Both the position numbers and the translations under genes were made by a program. A DNA stretch of 64,000 nucleotides from CAVQBC01 sp963848415. GTDB taxonomy: Bacteria > Actinomycetota > Thermoleophilia > Solirubrobacterales > Solirubrobacteraceae. The stretch spans positions 248,001-312,000 of the forward strand of contig CAWKDN010000003.1 of NCBI GenBank assembly GCA_963848415.1, read 5' to 3'. This document shows positions 1 through 8,527 of this stretch, in pieces; within the stretch, counting starts at the first letter, position 1; every line of letters starts with the position of its first letter. The notes beneath the pieces are model-generated. The model was not told where the DNA came from, ran no database searches, and saw only the letters and a list, made by a program, of their open reading frames with translations.

Positions 1-498
1 GGTCCAGGCCGCCGGGAAGTCGGTGACCGACTCGTCGCCGATGATCACGTAGGCCAGCCCGCGGAAGAGCGCCAGCGTGCCGATCGTCACCGCCAGCGAC
101 GGCAGCCCGAGGCGGGTGACCAGCAGCCCGTTGAAGGCGCCGCACAGCGCGCCGGCGACGAGGCACAGCGGCATGATCAGCTCGAGCGGCAGGCCGCTGT
201 TCCACAGGTAGGCCATCAGCGCGCTCGAGAGCGCCATCACCGAGGCCACCGACAGGTCGATCTCGGCGGCGATCACAACCAGCGCGAGCGGCAGCGCCAT
301 CAGGGCGATCTCCGAGAAGTCCAGCGAGCCGGTGGTCAGCGAGTCGGCGGTGAGGAACTCCGGCGAGAGCAGCTGGCCGAAGATCGCCAGCAGGAGCAGC
401 AGGCCGACGAGCAGCGCCTCCCAGCGCCCGGCCACCTCGCGTGCGCGCGTTGCCAGGTCCGGCCCGGACGGGGCGGGGGAGGCGGCGTCAGCTCGCAC
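1..498 (-). CDS. Sugar ABC transporter permease (partial, 3' end outside window)
   Basis: Inner-membrane permease of the RbsC/RhaQ type; about 166 N-terminal residues are visible. The hydrophobic stretch near residues 30-45 (ALLVGLLLLLAIFGQ) is followed by the family motif EIDLSVASVMALS and further transmembrane helices containing GAFNGLLVTRLGLPSLAVTIGTL in outline. The GTG at 498 is chosen because it follows the preceding permease directly, overlapping its last 11 bases, as expected for translational coupling. It is the last visible gene of the operon; a substrate-binding protein or sugar mutarotase could lie beyond the window edge. Confidence 0.88.
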   Translation of the reverse strand, partial: MRADAASPAPSGPDLATRAREVAGRWEALLVGLLLLLAIFGQLLSPEFLTADSLTTGSLDFSEIALMALPLALVVIAAEIDLSVASVMALSSALMAYLWNSGLPLELIMPLCLVAGALCGAFNGLLVTRLGLPSLAVTIGTLALFRGLAYVIIGDESVTDFPAAWT

Positions 499-1543
499 GA
501 CGGGCGCTCCGTTTGCGCAGGGCCGCGTCGACGCGCAGGCCGACGAGCCGGTCGAAGGCGATCGCCAGCAGCAGCAGGGCGCCGATCGCCGCCTGCTGCC
601 AGAAGGCCTCGACGCGCAGGACGATCAGCGACGAGGTGATCGTGCCCAGCAGCAACGCGCCGAGCGCGGCGCCGTAGACGCTGCCCGTCCCGCCGAAGAT
701 CGCCACGCCGCCGACGACCGTCGCGGCGATGACCGTCAGCTCGTAGCCGGTGCCGGCGGTGGCGTCGACCGTGCCGAAGCGCGCGGTGAACAGCACGCCG
801 CCGAGCCCCGCCAGCGCGCCGGCGAGCACGAAGGCGGTCAGCACGCGGCGGTCCGAGCGCACGCCGGCCAGCCGCGCGCCCTCGGGGTTCGAGCCGATCG
901 CGTAGAGCTCGCGGCCGGCGCGGTAGTCGCGCAGCCACTGTCCCACCGCCAGCACGACCACCAGCGCGAGGATGACGAGGATCGGGATGCCCACGAGCGA
1001 GTCCGTCCCCAGGTTCAGGAAGCCGTCGGGCAGCGTCTCGGCGTTGACCTGGCGCCCGTCGGTCCACAGGAACGCCAGCCCGCGGAAGGCATAGAGCGTG
1101 CCGAGCGTGACCACCAGCGCCGGCACCTGCCCGAAGGTGACCAGCACCCCGTTGAGCAGCCCGCAGGCCGCGCCGAGCCCGATGCCGAGCGCGAAGACGA
1201 CGACGATCGGCAGGCCCGAGCCCGACGAGAGCAGGTCGCCGGCCATGAACGCGCTCAGCCCGAGCACCGAGCCGACCGACAGGTCGACGTTGCGGGTGAT
1301 GATCACGAGCGTCTGGCCGGCGGCGAGGATCGCGAAGATCGAGGCGTTCAGCGCCAGGTTGCGCAGCGAGTCGGCCTCGATGAAGCGCGGCTCGAGCACG
1401 GCGGTGACCACCACGAGCACCGCGAGCGCGACGATGATGCCCAGCTCGCGGATGCGGAAGACCCACTCGGTCAGGCGGCGCGCCTGCGCGCCCTCGGCGC
1501 CGGCGACCGGGGCCGCCGGGTCGGCGTGGGCCTCCGTGCTCAT
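488..1543 (-). CDS. Sugar ABC transporter permease
   Basis: Second RbsC-type permease, 351 aa, many transmembrane segments. It carries the family motif NVDLSVGSVLGLSAFMAGD after the second helix, and LLNGVLVTFGQVPALVVTLGT. It pairs with the other permease to form the membrane channel energised by the upstream ATPase. Its ATG overlaps the ATPase stop codon (ATGA), so the two are translationally coupled. Paired dissimilar permeases with one double-domain ATPase and a divergent DeoR regulator resemble the rhizobial rhamnose importer layout (rhaT-rhaP-rhaQ); the sugar is inferred from layout only and is unproven. Confidence 0.9.
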   Translation of the reverse strand: MSTEAHADPAAPVAGAEGAQARRLTEWVFRIRELGIIVALAVLVVVTAVLEPRFIEADSLRNLALNASIFAILAAGQTLVIITRNVDLSVGSVLGLSAFMAGDLLSSGSGLPIVVVFALGIGLGAACGLLNGVLVTFGQVPALVVTLGTLYAFRGLAFLWTDGRQVNAETLPDGFLNLGTDSLVGIPILVILALVVVLAVGQWLRDYRAGRELYAIGSNPEGARLAGVRSDRRVLTAFVLAGALAGLGGVLFTARFGTVDATAGTGYELTVIAATVVGGVAIFGGTGSVYGAALGALLLGTITSSLIVLRVEAFWQQAAIGALLLLAIAFDRLVGLRVDAALRKRSARRAS

Positions 1544-3051
1544 GCGGCGACCGCCTGGCCGGTCGCGGCGCGGATCACGCGCTCCTCGTCGGCCTCCTCG
1601 CGGCTGAGCTCCTCGGTCAGCCGGCCCTCGTGCATGACCAGCACGCGGTCGGCCATGCCCAGCACCTCGGGCAGCTCGGAGGAGATCATCAGCACCGCCA
1701 CGCCGCGCCCGGCGAGCTCTGAGAGCAGGCGGTGGACCTCGGCCTTGGTGCCGACGTCGATGCCACGGGTCGGCTCGTCGACGATCAGCACGCGCGGCTC
1801 GGTCGCCAGCCACTTGGCCAGCACGACCTTCTGCTGGTTGCCGCCGGAGAGGACGTCGACCGGGTCGCCGAGGCGGTGGAACTTCAGCTGCAGCCGCGCG
1901 GCCCACTCGCTCGCGAGCCGGTTCTCGGCGCCGGGCCGGATCAGCCCGAGCCGCGTGAGCTTGCCCAGCCGCGTGAGCGTCGCGTTGCGGGCGATCGAGA
2001 GGTCCATCACGAGCCCCTGCTGGCGGCGGTCCTCGGGCACGAAGCCCAGGCCCGCTCGCATCGCCGCCAGCGGGCGGCCGGGCGGCAGCCGCTTGCCGTC
2101 GAGCTCGACGTGGCCGGCGTCGGGCCGGTCGATGCCGAAGATCGCCCGCGCCACCTCGCTGCGCCCGGCGCCGACGAGCCCGGCGAGCGCCAGGATCTCG
2201 CCCGCGCGGACCGAGAAGCTGACGTCGAAGAAGACGCCCTCGCGCGTGAGGCGCTCGACGGTCAGCACCGTGGAGCCGATCTCGGCCGCCTGCTTGGGGA
2301 AGAGGTCGCTGAGCTCGCGGCCGACCATCCGCCGCACCAGCTCGTCGCTGGTCATCTCCGCGAGGCGCCCGTCGTGGACGACCGCGCCGTCGCGCATGAC
2401 CGTCACGGTGTCGCAGATCGAGAAGACCTCCTCGAGCCGGTGGGAGATGAACAGCACCGCGGCGCCCTGCTCCTTGAGCGCGCGCACGACGGTGAACAGC
2501 CGCTCGACCTCCGGGCCCGAGAGGGCGGCGGTCGGCTCGTCCATGATCAGCACGCGCGCGTCGAAGCTCAGCGCCTTGGCGATCTCGACGATCTGCTGGT
2601 CGGCGATCGAGAGGCCGCGGACCGGGCGGTCGGGGTCGAGCGTGACCCCGAGGCGGTCGAGCAGGTCTGCGACCTGGCGGTGCATGGAGCGCCGGTCGAT
2701 CCGCCCGAGCGCGCCGAGCGGGTGATAGCCCATCACGACGTTCTCGGCGACGCTGAGGTCGGGGAAGAGGGTCGGCTCCTGGTAGATCACCGCGAGCCCG
2801 GCGTCGCGCGCGTCGTGGGGGGAGCTGAAGTCGACGGGCTCGCCGGCGACCAGCATCTCGCCGCCGTCGCGGCGCACGACGCCGCCCAGCACCTTGACCA
2901 GCGTCGACTTGCCGGCGCCGTTCTCGCCCATGAGCCCGCGCACCTCGCCGCCGCGGATCGCGAGGTCGCCGTCGCGCAGCGCGCGCACGGCGCCGTAGGA
3001 CTTCGCGGCGTCGCGGAGCTCCACCCGGGGGGTGTCGGTGGGCTCGTTCAC
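1540..3051 (-). CDS. Sugar ABC transporter ATPase (two nucleotide-binding domains)
   Basis: A 503-aa fused double ATPase of the RbsA/RhaT/MglA type. The first domain has Walker A GENGAGKST (residues 42-50), a signature LSIADQQ and Walker B VLIMDEPTAAL. The second has the degenerate P-loop LVGAGRSE usual for this family, signature LSGGNQQ and Walker B VLIVDEPTRGID. The GTG at 3051 is taken because homology begins at once (VELRDAAKSYGAVRAL); the open frame runs further upstream but without family similarity. First gene of a minus-strand operon with two permeases, divergent from a DeoR regulator. Confidence 0.92.
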   Translation of the reverse strand: MNEPTDTPRVELRDAAKSYGAVRALRDGDLAIRGGEVRGLMGENGAGKSTLVKVLGGVVRRDGGEMLVAGEPVDFSSPHDARDAGLAVIYQEPTLFPDLSVAENVVMGYHPLGALGRIDRRSMHRQVADLLDRLGVTLDPDRPVRGLSIADQQIVEIAKALSFDARVLIMDEPTAALSGPEVERLFTVVRALKEQGAAVLFISHRLEEVFSICDTVTVMRDGAVVHDGRLAEMTSDELVRRMVGRELSDLFPKQAAEIGSTVLTVERLTREGVFFDVSFSVRAGEILALAGLVGAGRSEVARAIFGIDRPDAGHVELDGKRLPPGRPLAAMRAGLGFVPEDRRQQGLVMDLSIARNATLTRLGKLTRLGLIRPGAENRLASEWAARLQLKFHRLGDPVDVLSGGNQQKVVLAKWLATEPRVLIVDEPTRGIDVGTKAEVHRLLSELAGRGVAVLMISSELPEVLGMADRVLVMHEGRLTEELSREEADEERVIRAATGQAVAA

Positions 3052-3070
3052 GCCGTGGCGCGTCCCGTCT

Positions 3071-3124
3071 TCACGGGTTTGACCGCCGGCCGCCTCGCGG
3101 TGGCCGATTGTGGTCGATTCGCAT
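3071..3124 (-). CDS. Possible 17-codon leader ORF before the ABC ATPase
   Basis: A strong Shine-Dalgarno run (GGGAGGAGAGG) sits just before an ATG at 3124 and opens a 17-codon frame, MRIDHNRPPRGGRRSNP, that stops 19 bases before the ATPase GTG. The ATPase itself has only a weak ribosome-binding site. It could be a leader peptide feeding ribosomes to the ATPase, or the true ATPase start separated from its frame by a one-base error. No homology supports a function. Confidence 0.3.
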   Translation of the reverse strand: MRIDHNRPPRGGRRSNP

Positions 3125-3144
3125 GCCTCTCCTCCCGTTGCGAC

Positions 3145-3163
3145 CGAAAACAATCGAAACAAT
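3145..3163. promoter_or_regulatory. Candidate DeoR-type operator in divergent promoter region
   Basis: Two near-identical direct repeats, CGAAAACAAT and CGAAACAAT, lie back to back in the only AT-rich part of the ABC operon/deoR divergent intergenic region. A TTGACA box (minus strand, 3174-3179) lies just upstream of them relative to the ABC operon. DeoR-family repressors commonly bind GAAA/TTTC-type repeats, so this is a plausible operator for the adjacent regulator. Inferred from position and composition only. Confidence 0.4.
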
Positions 3164-3289
3164 ATGTGACGGGAATGTCAAGCCGGATCTAAGCGCGCCC
3201 GCTGAAAGGCCTGCTCGCTGCGGTGTTCTGCACCCGCCGGCGCTTGACACGTCCGCGACGAAGTGGTTTGGTCGAAGAGGAGCGTTTCC

Positions 3290-4126
3290 ATGGGCGATCA
3301 GCCGCAGAACGAACACAGACGCGCAGCGGATGGCCGGTCAGTACTCGCGGAGGCGCGGCGCCGGGCGATCGCCGAGGAGCTCCACAGCACCGGCTCGGTG
3401 ACGGTCGCCGAGCTCGAGTCGCGCTTCTCGGTCTCGCCGATGACCGCGCGGCGTGACCTCGACGAGCTCGAGCGCCGCGGCGTGGTGCGCCGCACGCACG
3501 GCGGCGCCGTGCTGCCGACCGTCTCGGCCCACGAGGACTCCTTCACGCAGCGCATGAACGCCTCTCCGGAGGCCAAGCGCCGGCTGGCCGAGGAGGCGGT
3601 GGCGATGCTCACTCCGCACGAGACCGTGTTCCTGGACTCCTCGACCACGAGCTACTTCGTCGCCCGCCGGCTGGTGGAGACCGGGATGGCGACCACGGTG
3701 CTCACCAACAGCCTGCCCGTGATGGAGCTGCTCTTCACCGAGGGCGGCACCAACGTCGAGCTGATCGGCGTCGGCGGGAACCTGCGACGGCTGACGCGCT
3801 CGTTCGTCGGGCCGTTCGCGGTGCGCACCGTGCTCGGGCACTTCGCCGACCGGCTCTTCCTCAGCGTCAAGGGCGTGACCGGCGGCGGCATGATGACCGA
3901 CGCCGACCCGCTCGAGGCCGAGGTCAAGCGGACCATGCTCGCCCAGGCCGGCGAAGCGACGCTGCTCGTCGACGGCTCGAAGCTGCAGGTGCGCGGCCTG
4001 AGCGCCGTCGCGGCGCTGAGCGAGCTCGGCGGCGTGCTGGCCGCGGACGTCTCCGCGCAGGACGCCGCCGTGCTGCGGGCCTCGGGGACGAGCGTCCGGG
4101 TGGTCGCGGCGCGCGGCGCCGCCTGA
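3290..4126 (+). CDS. DeoR/GlpR-family transcriptional regulator
   Basis: A 278-aa repressor. An N-terminal DeoR helix-turn-helix (about residues 18-70; SVTVAELESRFSVSPMTARRD then RRTHGGAV) is followed by the DeoR C-terminal sensor domain (from about residue 90), which typically binds phosphorylated sugar metabolites, with motifs DSSTTSYFVARRL, LTNSLPVMEL and LVDGSKL. The ATG at 3290 is preceded by GAAGAGGAG at ideal spacing and beats a GTG at 3263. It is divergent from the ABC sugar transporter and probably controls it in response to the imported sugar. Confidence 0.93.
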   Translation: MGDQPQNEHRRAADGRSVLAEARRRAIAEELHSTGSVTVAELESRFSVSPMTARRDLDELERRGVVRRTHGGAVLPTVSAHEDSFTQRMNASPEAKRRLAEEAVAMLTPHETVFLDSSTTSYFVARRLVETGMATTVLTNSLPVMELLFTEGGTNVELIGVGGNLRRLTRSFVGPFAVRTVLGHFADRLFLSVKGVTGGGMMTDADPLEAEVKRTMLAQAGEATLLVDGSKLQVRGLSAVAALSELGGVLAADVSAQDAAVLRASGTSVRVVAARGAA

Positions 4127-4270
4127 TCGCGTGGGGATCGTCGGTCACTGCTCGCCGCTCGCTAAGGCGCAACGCCGGTGAGGCGCGGCCTCCTGGGCGC
4201 TCGGTTGACCCCCGCACCCAGCGGGCATGTCCTCATCACGGGTTGGTCACATTCCGATCGGGGGAGCCTC

Positions 4271-4669
4271 ATGGCCGCAGCGACCGACAACGACCTCTTC
4301 GTCCGACTTCGCGATGCCGGCGTGCGCAAGAAGGTCGCCAAGCAGATCTCGGGCGCCGTCAACGGCGGCAGCAAGCAAGCGCCTAAGGAAGTCCGCGACG
4401 CGATCGGCAATCTGCGCAAGGTCGTCGAGGAGGTCGAGGACCGCGCGAATGGCGGCCCCGCCAGGCGCAAGGCGGCTGCCAAGAAGGCGGCCGACACGCG
4501 CAAGCGCGAGTCCCGCAGGCGCTCTACGACGGCCAAGAAGGCCGCCCAGTCACGCAAGAACTCCGACACCGCCAAGAAGGCGGCCCAGACACGCAAGCAG
4601 GTCGCGGCCAAGAACTCGGCCGCCGCGCAGAAAGCCGCCAGGACGAGGAAGCGGAGGGCCGCCGCCTAG
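4271..4669 (+). CDS. Lys/Ala-rich histone H1-like protein
   Basis: A 132-aa protein. An N-terminal part of about 60 residues (DNDLFVRLRDAGVRKKVAKQIS...) may form an amphipathic helical domain. The rest is a low-complexity Lys/Ala/Arg tail with repeating units such as AAKKAADTRKRES, TAKKAAQSRKNS and TAKKAAQTRKQ. Such tails occur in bacterial H1-like and HU-type nucleoid proteins, so DNA binding is likely. The start follows GGGGGAG. The exact family is not recognised. The roughly 210 bases downstream show no convincing gene. Confidence 0.75.
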   Translation: MAAATDNDLFVRLRDAGVRKKVAKQISGAVNGGSKQAPKEVRDAIGNLRKVVEEVEDRANGGPARRKAAAKKAADTRKRESRRRSTTAKKAAQSRKNSDTAKKAAQTRKQVAAKNSAAAQKAARTRKRRAAA

Positions 4670-4882
4670 CTGCGACGTACGCCGGCTCAGGCATCGCGCG
4701 GAACCCGGCGCGCACCTCCTCGACCGACGTCTCGGGCCGCTCGAGCGAGGTAGAGCGCCCGCGCTTGCCGAGCTAGAGGTCGTGGCGCTGGTCGGTGTAC
4801 CGGGTGGCGCGCCCAGCGCTCCGTCAGCGTGAGGACGTCCTCGGGGGCACGCTCGCCGTGCAGCGTGCGGGAGGATGGGTGC

Positions 4883-6343
4883 GTGACCGGCTCCGAGGAT
4901 GCTGGGCTGACCCGGCGCGAGCTCGCCGCCGGCGCGGCGTCCGCCGGTGCGCTCGTGGCGCTGGGCGCCTGGGCGCCCGTCGGCCACGGCGCCCAGGGCG
5001 ACGCGGCGGTGCGCGAGCTGGCGCGGACGGTGCGCGGGCCGGTGCTCGTGCCCGGCGGCGCCGGCTTCGCTGGTGCGCGGCGCCTCTACGACCCCGCCTT
5101 CGACGGCGTGCGCCCGCGCGCCGTGCTCGTCGCGGCGGGCGTGGAGGACGTCGAGGCCGCCGTGCGCTGGGCGGCGCGGCGCGAGATCCGCATCACCGCC
5201 CGCTCGGGCGGCCACAGCTACGGCGGCTACTCCACGGTGCGCGACGGGCTCGTGGTCGACCTCAGCCGCCGGCGCACCGTCGCGCCGGAGCGCCGCAACA
5301 CCCGCGCCCGGATCGAGCCGGGCGCGCAGCTCATCGACGTCTACGCCCGCCTCGCGCGGGCGGGCGTCACAGTCCCGGCCGGGACCTGCCCGTCAGTCGG
5401 GTTCGGCGGGCTCGCGCTCGGCGGCGGGATGGGGCTCGCCGCACGCCGGCTCGGGCTGACGTGCGACCGGATCACGGCGCTGACGGTCGTCACCGCCGAC
5501 GGGCGGGCGCGCCGGGTGGACGCCGCGCGCGAGGAAGACCTGTACTGGGCGCTGCGCGGCGGCGGGGGCGGGAACTTCGGGATCGTGACGTCGTTCACCG
5601 TCCGCACGGCGCCGGTGCGCCGCGCCGCGCACTTCACCGCGACGTGGGCGGCCGACGAGGCCGCCGACGCGCTCGCCGCCTGGCTGCGCTTCGCGCCGCG
5701 CACCGACGATCGCCTGACGTCGATCTTCTCGCTCTCGGGCGGCTCGGTGACGGCGCTCGGCCAGTTCATCGGCCCGGCGGCGCGCCTGCGCGCGCTGCTG
5801 CGGCCACTCGCCGGCGCCCGCATCACCGTCGGCAGCGACGACTACCTGCGCCTGCAGCGCCGCTGGGCCGGCTGCGCGGACCGCGCGCTTGCCGCCTGCC
5901 ACACGCGCGGCACGCGCGCCGGCGGCCGGCTGCCCCGCCAGGCGTTCGCCGCGAAGTCCGACTACCTGAACCGTCAGTTGTCCGCCCGCGGACGCCGGGC
6001 CGCCGTCGCCGCCGCGCGGCGCGGCGGGGTGGCGCTGCTCTTCGACGCCTACGGCGGCGCCGTGAACCGCCCGGACCGCGACGCCACCGCGTTCGTGCAC
6101 CGCGACGCGCTCTGCTCCATCCAGTACTACGCGGGCGGCGGCGGCGCGGGCGCCCGTCGCGCGGCCGCCGGCGCCCACGCGGCGATGCGCCCGTTCGTCT
6201 CCGGCGAGGCCTACCAGAACTACATCGACCCCGAGCTCGCGGACTGGCGCCGCGCGTACTACGCCGAGAACCTCGAGCGCCTGCGCGCGGTGCGCGAAGC
6301 GGTCGACCCCGACCGCGTCTTCCGCTTCGCGCAGGGGATCTAG
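4883..6343 (+). CDS. FAD-linked oxidase, berberine-bridge-enzyme type, Tat-exported
   Basis: A 486-aa flavoenzyme. The N-terminus has a twin-arginine motif (LTRRELAAG) and a hydrophobic stretch, suggesting Tat export. The FAD-binding PCMH domain contains RSGGHSYGGYS, whose His is the usual 8-alpha flavin attachment, and PAGTCPSVGFGGLALGGG, whose Cys matches the second covalent link of bicovalent BBE enzymes. The C-terminus has the BBE motif YQNYIDPEL. The GTG at 4883 follows GGGAGGA. Substrate is unknown; family members oxidise alcohols, sugars or alkaloids with oxygen. It is a single gene, convergent with the cupin gene. Confidence 0.9.
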   Translation: MTGSEDAGLTRRELAAGAASAGALVALGAWAPVGHGAQGDAAVRELARTVRGPVLVPGGAGFAGARRLYDPAFDGVRPRAVLVAAGVEDVEAAVRWAARREIRITARSGGHSYGGYSTVRDGLVVDLSRRRTVAPERRNTRARIEPGAQLIDVYARLARAGVTVPAGTCPSVGFGGLALGGGMGLAARRLGLTCDRITALTVVTADGRARRVDAAREEDLYWALRGGGGGNFGIVTSFTVRTAPVRRAAHFTATWAADEAADALAAWLRFAPRTDDRLTSIFSLSGGSVTALGQFIGPAARLRALLRPLAGARITVGSDDYLRLQRRWAGCADRALAACHTRGTRAGGRLPRQAFAAKSDYLNRQLSARGRRAAVAAARRGGVALLFDAYGGAVNRPDRDATAFVHRDALCSIQYYAGGGGAGARRAAAGAHAAMRPFVSGEAYQNYIDPELADWRRAYYAENLERLRAVREAVDPDRVFRFAQGI

Positions 6344-6362
6344 CCGGTCGCACCCACCGGCT

Positions 6363-6854
6363 TCACGCGTCGCGAAAGAACTCCATGCCGTAGCGCGGAC
6401 CGGCCTCGGCGTAGCGCGCGCCCACCTCGGCGACGTTGGCCGGGCAGTCGCGCGTGAGGTCGTACGCGCGCTCGAGCGTCTCTTCGAAGAACTTCTCGAT
6501 CCCGGACGGCGTGAAGGTGAGGATCATCCGCAGCGGTACGTCCGAGGCGTTGTGGAAGTTGTGCAGGACGCCTCGCGGCACGTTCACGAAGTCGCCGGGC
6601 CCCGCGACGACGGTCTCGTCGCCGAGGCGGAACGTCGGGGTGCCCTCCAGGACGTAGAAGGTCTCGTCCTCGTCGGCGTGCGTGTGAAGCGGCGGGCCAC
6701 CGCCGGGCGGCACGATCGCCAGCATCGAGAAGTACGCCCCGCCCGACTCCTCGCCGGTGACGAGGAATGTGTACAGGTCGCCCGGGCCCCAGTACGACTT
6801 GCCCGCCGTGTGCGAGCGGTGGAAGAGCTTGGGCTCCATCAGGTCCAACGCCAT
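6363..6854 (-). CDS. Cupin-2 domain protein
   Basis: A 163-aa single-domain cupin. Metal-binding motif 1 reads PPLHTHADEDETFYVLEG (two His, one Glu) and motif 2 reads GDFVNVPRGVLHNFHN. Proteins of this family bind a metal and act as small dioxygenases, isomerases or sensors. It is divergent from a MarR regulator, with an inverted repeat between them, so it is the likely regulatory target. Substrate unknown. Confidence 0.88.
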   Translation of the reverse strand: MALDLMEPKLFHRSHTAGKSYWGPGDLYTFLVTGEESGGAYFSMLAIVPPGGGPPLHTHADEDETFYVLEGTPTFRLGDETVVAGPGDFVNVPRGVLHNFHNASDVPLRMILTFTPSGIEKFFEETLERAYDLTRDCPANVAEVGARYAEAGPRYGMEFFRDA

Positions 6855-6892
6855 GGCTTCCGCCTTTCTCGATGCCCGAGCGGGCCGCTAAG

Positions 6893-6921
6893 CTGCATCA
6901 GACGCAAATCAAATGATGCAG
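6893..6921. promoter_or_regulatory. Inverted repeat, candidate MarR operator
   Basis: Perfect 8-bp arms CTGCATCA and TGATGCAG are separated by a 13-bp AT-rich spacer. They lie between the divergent cupin and MarR genes and overlap the first MarR ATG codons. MarR proteins bind palindromes and commonly autoregulate. Inferred from symmetry and position. Confidence 0.5.
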
Positions 6922-7431
6922 AAAAAACTGTTGCACAGGGAACTATTCACATCGGGGGCTTCTCTGTCAAGCCCGACTGCTGAGGCGCTCGCGTCGTGGC
7001 GGGTCTACTTCGAGTGCGCGATGGCGCTGCCGGACATCCTCGACGCCGAGCTGAAGGCCAACGCCGACCTCTCCCTGCGCTGGTACGACGTCCTCGTCCA
7101 GCTCGACGAGGCGGGCCGCGGCACCCAGATGAACGAGCTCGCCGGCCGCATCCTCGCCAGCAAGAGCGGCCTGACGCGGGTGATCGACAAGATGGAGCAG
7201 GCCGGCCTCGTCCGCCGCGAGCGCCCCGAGGCCAATCGCCGGGTCGTGCTGGTCTTCATCACCCCGGCAGGTACCACCACCCTCGAGGCCGCCCGCCGCG
7301 TGCACCGCGACGGGATCCAGCGCCACTTCTCCGAACATCTGACCGAAACCGAGTTGAAGACGCTCGCCCGCACGCTCGAGAAGGTGCGCACCCACGTCCG
7401 GCCGCTTCGGCCGGGCCGCGTCAGCGGCTGA
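6913..7431 (+). CDS. MarR-family transcriptional regulator
   Basis: A 172-aa regulator if translated from the first ATG at 6913. The winged helix-turn-helix core is clear (QMNELAGRILASKSGLTRVIDKMEQAGLVRRE, wing ANRRVVLVFITPAG), flanked by the dimerisation helices usual in MarR. The start is uncertain: two ATGs occur in tandem without a good Shine-Dalgarno, and the first about 25 residues show no family similarity. A phenolic or oxidant ligand is typical of the family but unproven here. Confidence 0.88.
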   Translation: MMQKKLLHRELFTSGASLSSPTAEALASWRVYFECAMALPDILDAELKANADLSLRWYDVLVQLDEAGRGTQMNELAGRILASKSGLTRVIDKMEQAGLVRRERPEANRRVVLVFITPAGTTTLEAARRVHRDGIQRHFSEHLTETELKTLARTLEKVRTHVRPLRPGRVSG

Positions 7432-7504
7432 AAGCTCCGCGTCGGCCTCCCAGTCGAAGACCAGCTAGGGGCGCCCGATCGGGTTGGTCAGCGCTCCCGG
7501 ACAG

Positions 7505-7532
7505 CCGAAAGGCCCGCGGCGGCGGGCCTTTC
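7505..7532 (-). terminator. Rho-independent terminator after tRNA-Gly
   Basis: A GC-rich hairpin (AAAGGCCCGC / GCGGGCCTTT arms) sits immediately beyond the 3' end of the minus-strand tRNA-Gly. Being flanked by A and T runs on both strands, it may also terminate the MarR transcript coming from the other side. Confidence 0.75.
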
Positions 7533-7536
7533 GAGG

Positions 7537-7610
7537 AGCGGATGAAGGGACTCGAACCCTCGACCTTCTGCATGGCAAGCAGACGCTCTAGCCAACTGAG
7601 CTACATCCGC
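7537..7610 (-). tRNA. tRNA-Gly (anticodon GCC)
   Basis: A complete cloverleaf on the minus strand. The acceptor stem GCGGATG pairs with CATCCGC, the D-arm contains AGCTCAGTTGG, the anticodon stem TCTGC/GCAGA encloses loop TTGCCAT with anticodon GCC, and the T-arm contains GGTTCGAGTCC. The discriminator base is U. CCA is not encoded. Its 5' end overlaps the stop of the upstream LysR gene by 10 bases. Confidence 0.96.
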
Positions 7611-8527
7611 GCAGCGCGAGCGAGTATAGCCTCGGCGGTCGTGGCCGGACCCGCGGCGGCCAGCGCCGCCAGGGCATGGATCGCCGGCGGCCCGGGATAC
7701 CGCCACGCGAGGTGGAGCGGGACGGCGAGGGGCGGGTCGAGCGGCCTGACCGCCACGCCGCTGACGCTGCGCGTGAGACCTGGGACGAGGCTCTCGCTCA
7801 CGGGACAGACGGCGCCGAGCTCCAGCGCCGCGTCCACCATGGCGCGCTGGCCGTTGACCGGCAGCACGTGCGTCCGCTCGGGGGCATCCACCAGCCCGAG
7901 CGCGTCGGCGATGAGGTCCCAGGTGCCGGGCACCGTGTCGCGCGGGAACATGACGACGGTGCGGTCGCGCAGGCAGGAGCGTGCCACGACCCGGCCGGCG
8001 GCGAGCGGGTCGCCGGCCGGCATGACGAGCACGCACTGCTCGACCGCGACCCGGCGTGACGTCAGGTCGCCGGCCCGGCCGTCGAGGGCCCAGGCGAACA
8101 CCGCGTCGGCGCGGCCGTCGCGCACGGCCTCGAGGTTCTCCGCGTCGACCCCGCTCACGACGCTGAGCCGGAGCGCGGGGTAGGCTGGGGCGAACGCGAG
8201 GATCAGCGGTTCGACGACGTGCTCGGAGTCGAGGCCGTAGCGGACGCGGACCGGTGCGCCGTCGACCTCGCCGGCCGCTCGGGCGGCGGCGACGGCGGAG
8301 TCGGCGGCCTCGAAGACCGCGGGGGCGGCGGCCAGCAGGGCCCGGCCCGGCGCCGTGAGCTCGACCCGGCGCGTCGTGCGGGTCAGCAGCCGGACCGCGA
8401 GCCGCGCCTCGAGCTTCGCCACGGCGGTGCTGAGCGACTGCTGGCTGATGTGCAGCTTGGCCGCGGCCCGCGAGAAGTTCAGCTCCTCGGCCACGGCGAC
8501 GAAGTAGCGCAGCTCCCGGAGCTCCAC
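7601..8527 (-). CDS. LysR-family transcriptional regulator
   Basis: A 308-aa regulator. The N-terminal LysR helix-turn-helix reads LRYFVAVAEELNFSRAAAKLHISQQSLSTAVAKLE, followed by the linker and the periplasmic-binding-like effector domain. The GTG at 8527 (VELRELRYF) is chosen because LysR similarity starts there. It is divergent from a SnoaL-like gene 94 bases away and probably regulates it. The last codons run 10 bases into tRNA-Gly on the same strand, so the two may share a transcript. Confidence 0.92.
   Translation of the reverse strand: MELRELRYFVAVAEELNFSRAAAKLHISQQSLSTAVAKLEARLAVRLLTRTTRRVELTAPGRALLAAAPAVFEAADSAVAAARAAGEVDGAPVRVRYGLDSEHVVEPLILAFAPAYPALRLSVVSGVDAENLEAVRDGRADAVFAWALDGRAGDLTSRRVAVEQCVLVMPAGDPLAAGRVVARSCLRDRTVVMFPRDTVPGTWDLIADALGLVDAPERTHVLPVNGQRAMVDAALELGAVCPVSESLVPGLTRSVSGVAVRPLDPPLAVPLHLAWRYPGPPAIHALAALAAAGPATTAEAILARAARM

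Noticed and set aside
332..2725. Very long plus-strand open frame opposite the ABC transporter operon
   Set aside because: Low-complexity His/Arg/Asp/Glu composition typical of the antisense of GC-rich genes; the minus-strand frames have clear ABC motifs.
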